A stretch of DNA of 64,000 bases, from contig JAIQET010000018.1 in assembly GCA_020073645.1 (NCBI GenBank), forward strand, positions 1 to 64,000. The letters run 5' to 3'. The notes under the pieces are model-generated. The model saw only the letters and a program-made list of their open reading frames with translations. It had not been told where the DNA came from and made no database searches. Below are positions 61,860 to 64,000 of the stretch, in pieces (within the stretch, counting starts at the first letter, position 1; each line of letters opens with the position of its first letter). The stretch comes from Terriglobia bacterium (GTDB taxonomy: Bacteria; Acidobacteriota; Terriglobia; Terriglobales; Acidobacteriaceae). The position numbers and the translations under genes were made by a program.

Positions 61860-63263
61860 ATGCATCCCCTGGAAATTGCACCCAACGAGTTTCGTCGATT
61901 GGCGGAACAGGTGGTGGACCTTGCCGTCGAGTACCTCACAGATCTGGATTCGCGCTCCACGTTCCCAGCGACCCGCGGCGCGGAGACGGAGCAGCTATTT
62001 CATACTGGACCTCCGGAAAAAGGTCTGGGAGCGGAAGCGATTGCGGTGCTGCGGCAGGTCGTCGCCCATTCGCGGGTGCAGAACGGCCGCTTCTTCGGCT
62101 ATGTGCTGGGTTCGGGGGAGCCGGTAGCCGCGATCGCGGACCTGCTGGCCAGCGTGCTCAACCAGAACGTGACGGCATGGCGCTCGGCGCCTGCGGCCGT
62201 GACTGTCGAGCGCACGGTGGTGGACTGGTTGGCGCAGGCCATTGGGTGTACCGGATTCCGCGGGAGCTTAACGGGCGGGGGTTCCTCGGCCAACCTCATG
62301 GCCCTGGCCATGGCGCGCGAGGCCAATGCTGCGGCCAATGAACGCGGGCTGGCAGGGATCCCCCAGGGCGTGGTGTATGCCTCGGATGAGGTTCACATGT
62401 CCATCGCGAAAAGCGTGGGGCTGCTGGGGATCGGAAGGGAAAACCTGCACCTGATCGCAAGCGACGAGAACTTCCGCATAATCTCCGCGCTGCTCGATCA
62501 GGCCATCCAGCGCGACCGGGCGGCGGGCAAGGTTCCGATCGCGATCGTTGCCTCGGCCGGCACGGTGAACACGGGAGCGATTGACCCCCTGCCCGAGATT
62601 GCCGCGATTGCGCGCCGCCACCAGGTGTGGTTGCACGTGGATGGAGCTTATGGCGCGCTGGCCGCCATGGCGGCCCCCGACAAGTTTGTGGGACTTGATC
62701 TGGCAGACTCGGTGTCGCTCGATCCGCACAAGTGGCTCTACCAGCCACTGGATTGTGGATGCCTGTTGTACCGTAGCGCGAGTGCAGCGCAGGGCGCATT
62801 CGCGCACACCGGCGACTACGCCAGGGCGCTTTCGCAGGATCCGATCGAGGGCTTCGCTTTCTTTGAGGAATCCCTGGAACTTTCGCGCCGGTTTCGCGCG
62901 TTGAAATTGTGGGTGTCGCTGCGCTATCACGGACTGGAGGCATTCCGGGAGGCAATACGGAAGGACTTGGAACTGGCGCAGCGGCTGGCGGCAGCAATTG
63001 CCGGCCACTCCAAACTCGAGTTGTGCGCGCCCGTGGAACTCAGCGCGGTGTGCTTTCGCTACAAAGGCAAGAATCCCGAGGAATGGAATGATCTCAACGC
63101 CGCGATTCTTCGGCACTTGATCCAGCGCGGCCATGTGTATCTTTCGAATGCGACCATTCGTGGAAAGTTCTGCCTGCGAGCGTGCCTGGTCAATCACCGC
63201 ACGACAGCGGCGGACGTAGACAGTGTGGTGGCTGAGGTGCTGGCGGCAGCGGCGGAGGTGTAA
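61860..63263 (+). CDS. PLP-dependent group II amino acid decarboxylase (aromatic-L-amino-acid decarboxylase-like)
   Basis: This fold-type I PLP enzyme has 467 residues. The PLP lysine is in 'SLDPHKWLYQPLDCG', the PLP-pairing Asp in 'VWLHVDGAYGALAAM', and the ring-stacking region in 'GCTGFRGSLTGGGSSANLMA'. The N-terminus 'FRRLAEQVVDLAVEYL' matches aromatic-amino-acid and tyrosine/tryptophan decarboxylases. ATG 61860 begins that motif; TAGAAT lies 8 nt upstream and there is no Shine-Dalgarno. Substrate choice among Trp, Tyr, Phe or DOPA cannot be fixed from sequence. It stands alone with no transporter. Confidence 0.9.
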   Translation: MHPLEIAPNEFRRLAEQVVDLAVEYLTDLDSRSTFPATRGAETEQLFHTGPPEKGLGAEAIAVLRQVVAHSRVQNGRFFGYVLGSGEPVAAIADLLASVLNQNVTAWRSAPAAVTVERTVVDWLAQAIGCTGFRGSLTGGGSSANLMALAMAREANAAANERGLAGIPQGVVYASDEVHMSIAKSVGLLGIGRENLHLIASDENFRIISALLDQAIQRDRAAGKVPIAIVASAGTVNTGAIDPLPEIAAIARRHQVWLHVDGAYGALAAMAAPDKFVGLDLADSVSLDPHKWLYQPLDCGCLLYRSASAAQGAFAHTGDYARALSQDPIEGFAFFEESLELSRRFRALKLWVSLRYHGLEAFREAIRKDLELAQRLAAAIAGHSKLELCAPVELSAVCFRYKGKNPEEWNDLNAAILRHLIQRGHVYLSNATIRGKFCLRACLVNHRTTAADVDSVVAEVLAAAAEV

Positions 63264-63304
63264 CCCGGGTTCGACCTGCGGGTAACCGGGAAAAACCGTT
63301 TACA

Positions 63305-63333
63305 TTGCCCTCGCGCCAGAATCTTTGTAAAAT
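63305..63333 (+). promoter_or_regulatory. Sigma-70-type promoter of the anti-sigma gene
   Basis: TTGCCC (63305-63310) and TAAAAT (63328-63333) are separated by exactly 17 bp. The predicted 5' leader is about 45 nt to ATG 63383. Confidence 0.5.
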
Positions 63334-63382
63334 CCCCCAGCCCAGGGGTGGCATCCAATAGGGTGGGGCAAGGGAACTGGCT

Positions 63383-63829
63383 ATGTCCACCGAGGAAGTA
63401 CGGACCTGCAATTTTGAGGCTGACAAGTTGCTCTTACAACTCAGGGTCACGCTGACCGCCGACAAGAATGCTGTAGACCCGCTGGTTCGAAGTGTGATGG
63501 ACATTGTGCGCCAGATGCAGTGCGCCGAGGGCAAGGAAGACGCCATCGAGCTGGCACTGGCGGAGGCGTTAGCGAATGCCGTGGTCCACGGCTGCGGTGA
63601 GGATCCGTCCAAGATTATCGAGTGCGACGTGGCCTGCGACGAAACCCACGGCATGCTGATCGTGGTGCGCGACCCCGGAAAGGGCTTCGATCCCGCTACC
63701 CTCCCCAGCCCGGTCAACGGGCAGCAGGTCTTCTCCGACCATGGGCGGGGCATTTACCTGATCAACCAATTGATGGACGAAGTGAGGTTCCTCAAGAACG
63801 GCACTGAGATCCACATGATCAAACGGTGA
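63383..63829 (+). CDS. Anti-sigma regulatory factor / HATPase_c_2 Ser/Thr kinase-like protein
   Basis: This 148-residue protein is an RsbW/SpoIIAB-type GHKL ATPase. The N-box is 'AIELALAEALANAVVHGC', G1 'VVRDPGKGFDPATLP' and the G2 lid 'SDHGRGIYLINQLMDEVRF'. Such proteins phosphorylate anti-sigma-factor antagonists and hold sigma factors, or act in stress modules with PP2C phosphatases. No antagonist (RsbV-like) or phosphatase is visible before the window ends. A palindromic repeat begins 5 nt after its stop codon. Confidence 0.9.
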   Translation: MSTEEVRTCNFEADKLLLQLRVTLTADKNAVDPLVRSVMDIVRQMQCAEGKEDAIELALAEALANAVVHGCGEDPSKIIECDVACDETHGMLIVVRDPGKGFDPATLPSPVNGQQVFSDHGRGIYLINQLMDEVRFLKNGTEIHMIKR

Positions 63830-63833
63830 AGCA

Positions 63834-63990
63834 GTCGTCAGTCGTCGGTCGTCAGTCTTCAGCCCTACCTCGCAGCCACGGATTACATTCCCACAAACGT
63901 CCGGCTGTTATTTCAATAGAAGAATCAGCGAGGGTCATCCCTAACGGCTAGGGTCCAGGGTTTGGCTGATGACTGACGACCGACGACTGC
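63834..63990. repeat. Palindromic GTCGTCGGTCGTCAGTC element (~155 bp)
   Basis: The left arm GTCGTCGGTCGTCAGTCTTC (63841 on) and right arm (63964-63987, inverted) match at 23 of 24 positions. The ~100-nt interior has no ORF. A related half-copy sits at the mdh stop codon (14349). It looks like a REP/MITE-type element placed at a gene 3' end. Confidence 0.65.
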
Positions 63991-64000
63991 CTCAGATCAG

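Noticed and set aside
63264-63300. Terminator after the decarboxylase gene
   Set aside because: Only an imperfect CCCGGGTT / AACCGGG pairing with a bulge and no T-tract on the relevant strand.

Overview
The window reads as one stretch of a GC-rich (roughly 60-63% by eye) chromosome from an Acidobacteriota member, probably a Terriglobia / 'Gp1'-type soil lineage and probably a metagenome-derived contig. The pointers are the gene families: M13 and M19 secreted peptidases, an ECF sigma factor paired with a TPR-bearing Ser/Thr kinase, a CadC-like winged-helix/TolB/TPR regulator, GloVer and FG-GAP repeat proteins, a YVTN-propeller/phosphoesterase fusion, and many intergenic GC palindromes and CACAGAG/GCAAAG-type repeats. 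The taxon is inferred from gene content, not from a marker gene.

Left edge (1-3 kb): a 5'-open DUF5695-like glycosidase gene is followed by the start of a second secreted-protein gene. That start runs in frame into the middle of glnA, so the first ~150 codons of glnA are missing. This is either a chimeric contig join or a real rearrangement. 3-9 kb holds a site-2-protease homologue with CBS domains, a secreted hypothetical protein, an FG-GAP protein and an M13 peptidase. 8.6-14.4 kb holds glnE, icd and mdh (nitrogen control and TCA cycle). 14.6-17.2 kb holds two tandem cyclophilins and a dipeptidase.

17.3-30.5 kb is a phosphate/polyphosphate island: pstS, ppk1, sixA, then on the opposite strand CHAD - small basic ORF - ppx/gppA, then pstC-pstA-pstB-phoU and a propeller/phosphoesterase. 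Identically spaced Pho-box-like tandem heptamers precede both pstS and pstC. 30.6-34.7 kb carries NAD salvage (pncB, pncA) and an ABC-2 exporter pair. 34.7-38.3 kb carries a dienelactone hydrolase, a hybrid PAS histidine kinase and a small membrane protein.

38.4-40.7 kb is a nucleoside-catabolism cluster (deoC, nupC and a decayed pyrimidine-nucleoside phosphorylase) beside tRNA-Gly(CCC). 40.8-43.8 kb has a gluzincin-like peptidase whose HExxH glutamate is missing and a divergent NRAMP-related transporter. 44-52.9 kb is a signalling/secretion block (ECF sigma, STPK-TPR, di-haem oxidoreductase, CadC-like regulator, GloVer protein). 53-59.5 kb has an M48 peptidase, a CBU_0592-like membrane protein, NUDIX, GAF, a BtuF-like protein without signal peptide, an IscU-like scaffold, HAD, MocA-like, XdhC-like and DUF4242 proteins.

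59.6-64 kb: an MDR oxidoreductase, then a 502-bp transposon-like element with 29-bp terminal inverted repeats and a perfect 8-bp target duplication, carrying a small membrane-protein gene and no transposase. It is inserted just before an orphan nuoB. A group II decarboxylase, an anti-sigma ATPase-type protein and a palindromic repeat close the window. A recurring A/T-rich hexamer-N6-start arrangement suggests several leaderless transcripts.
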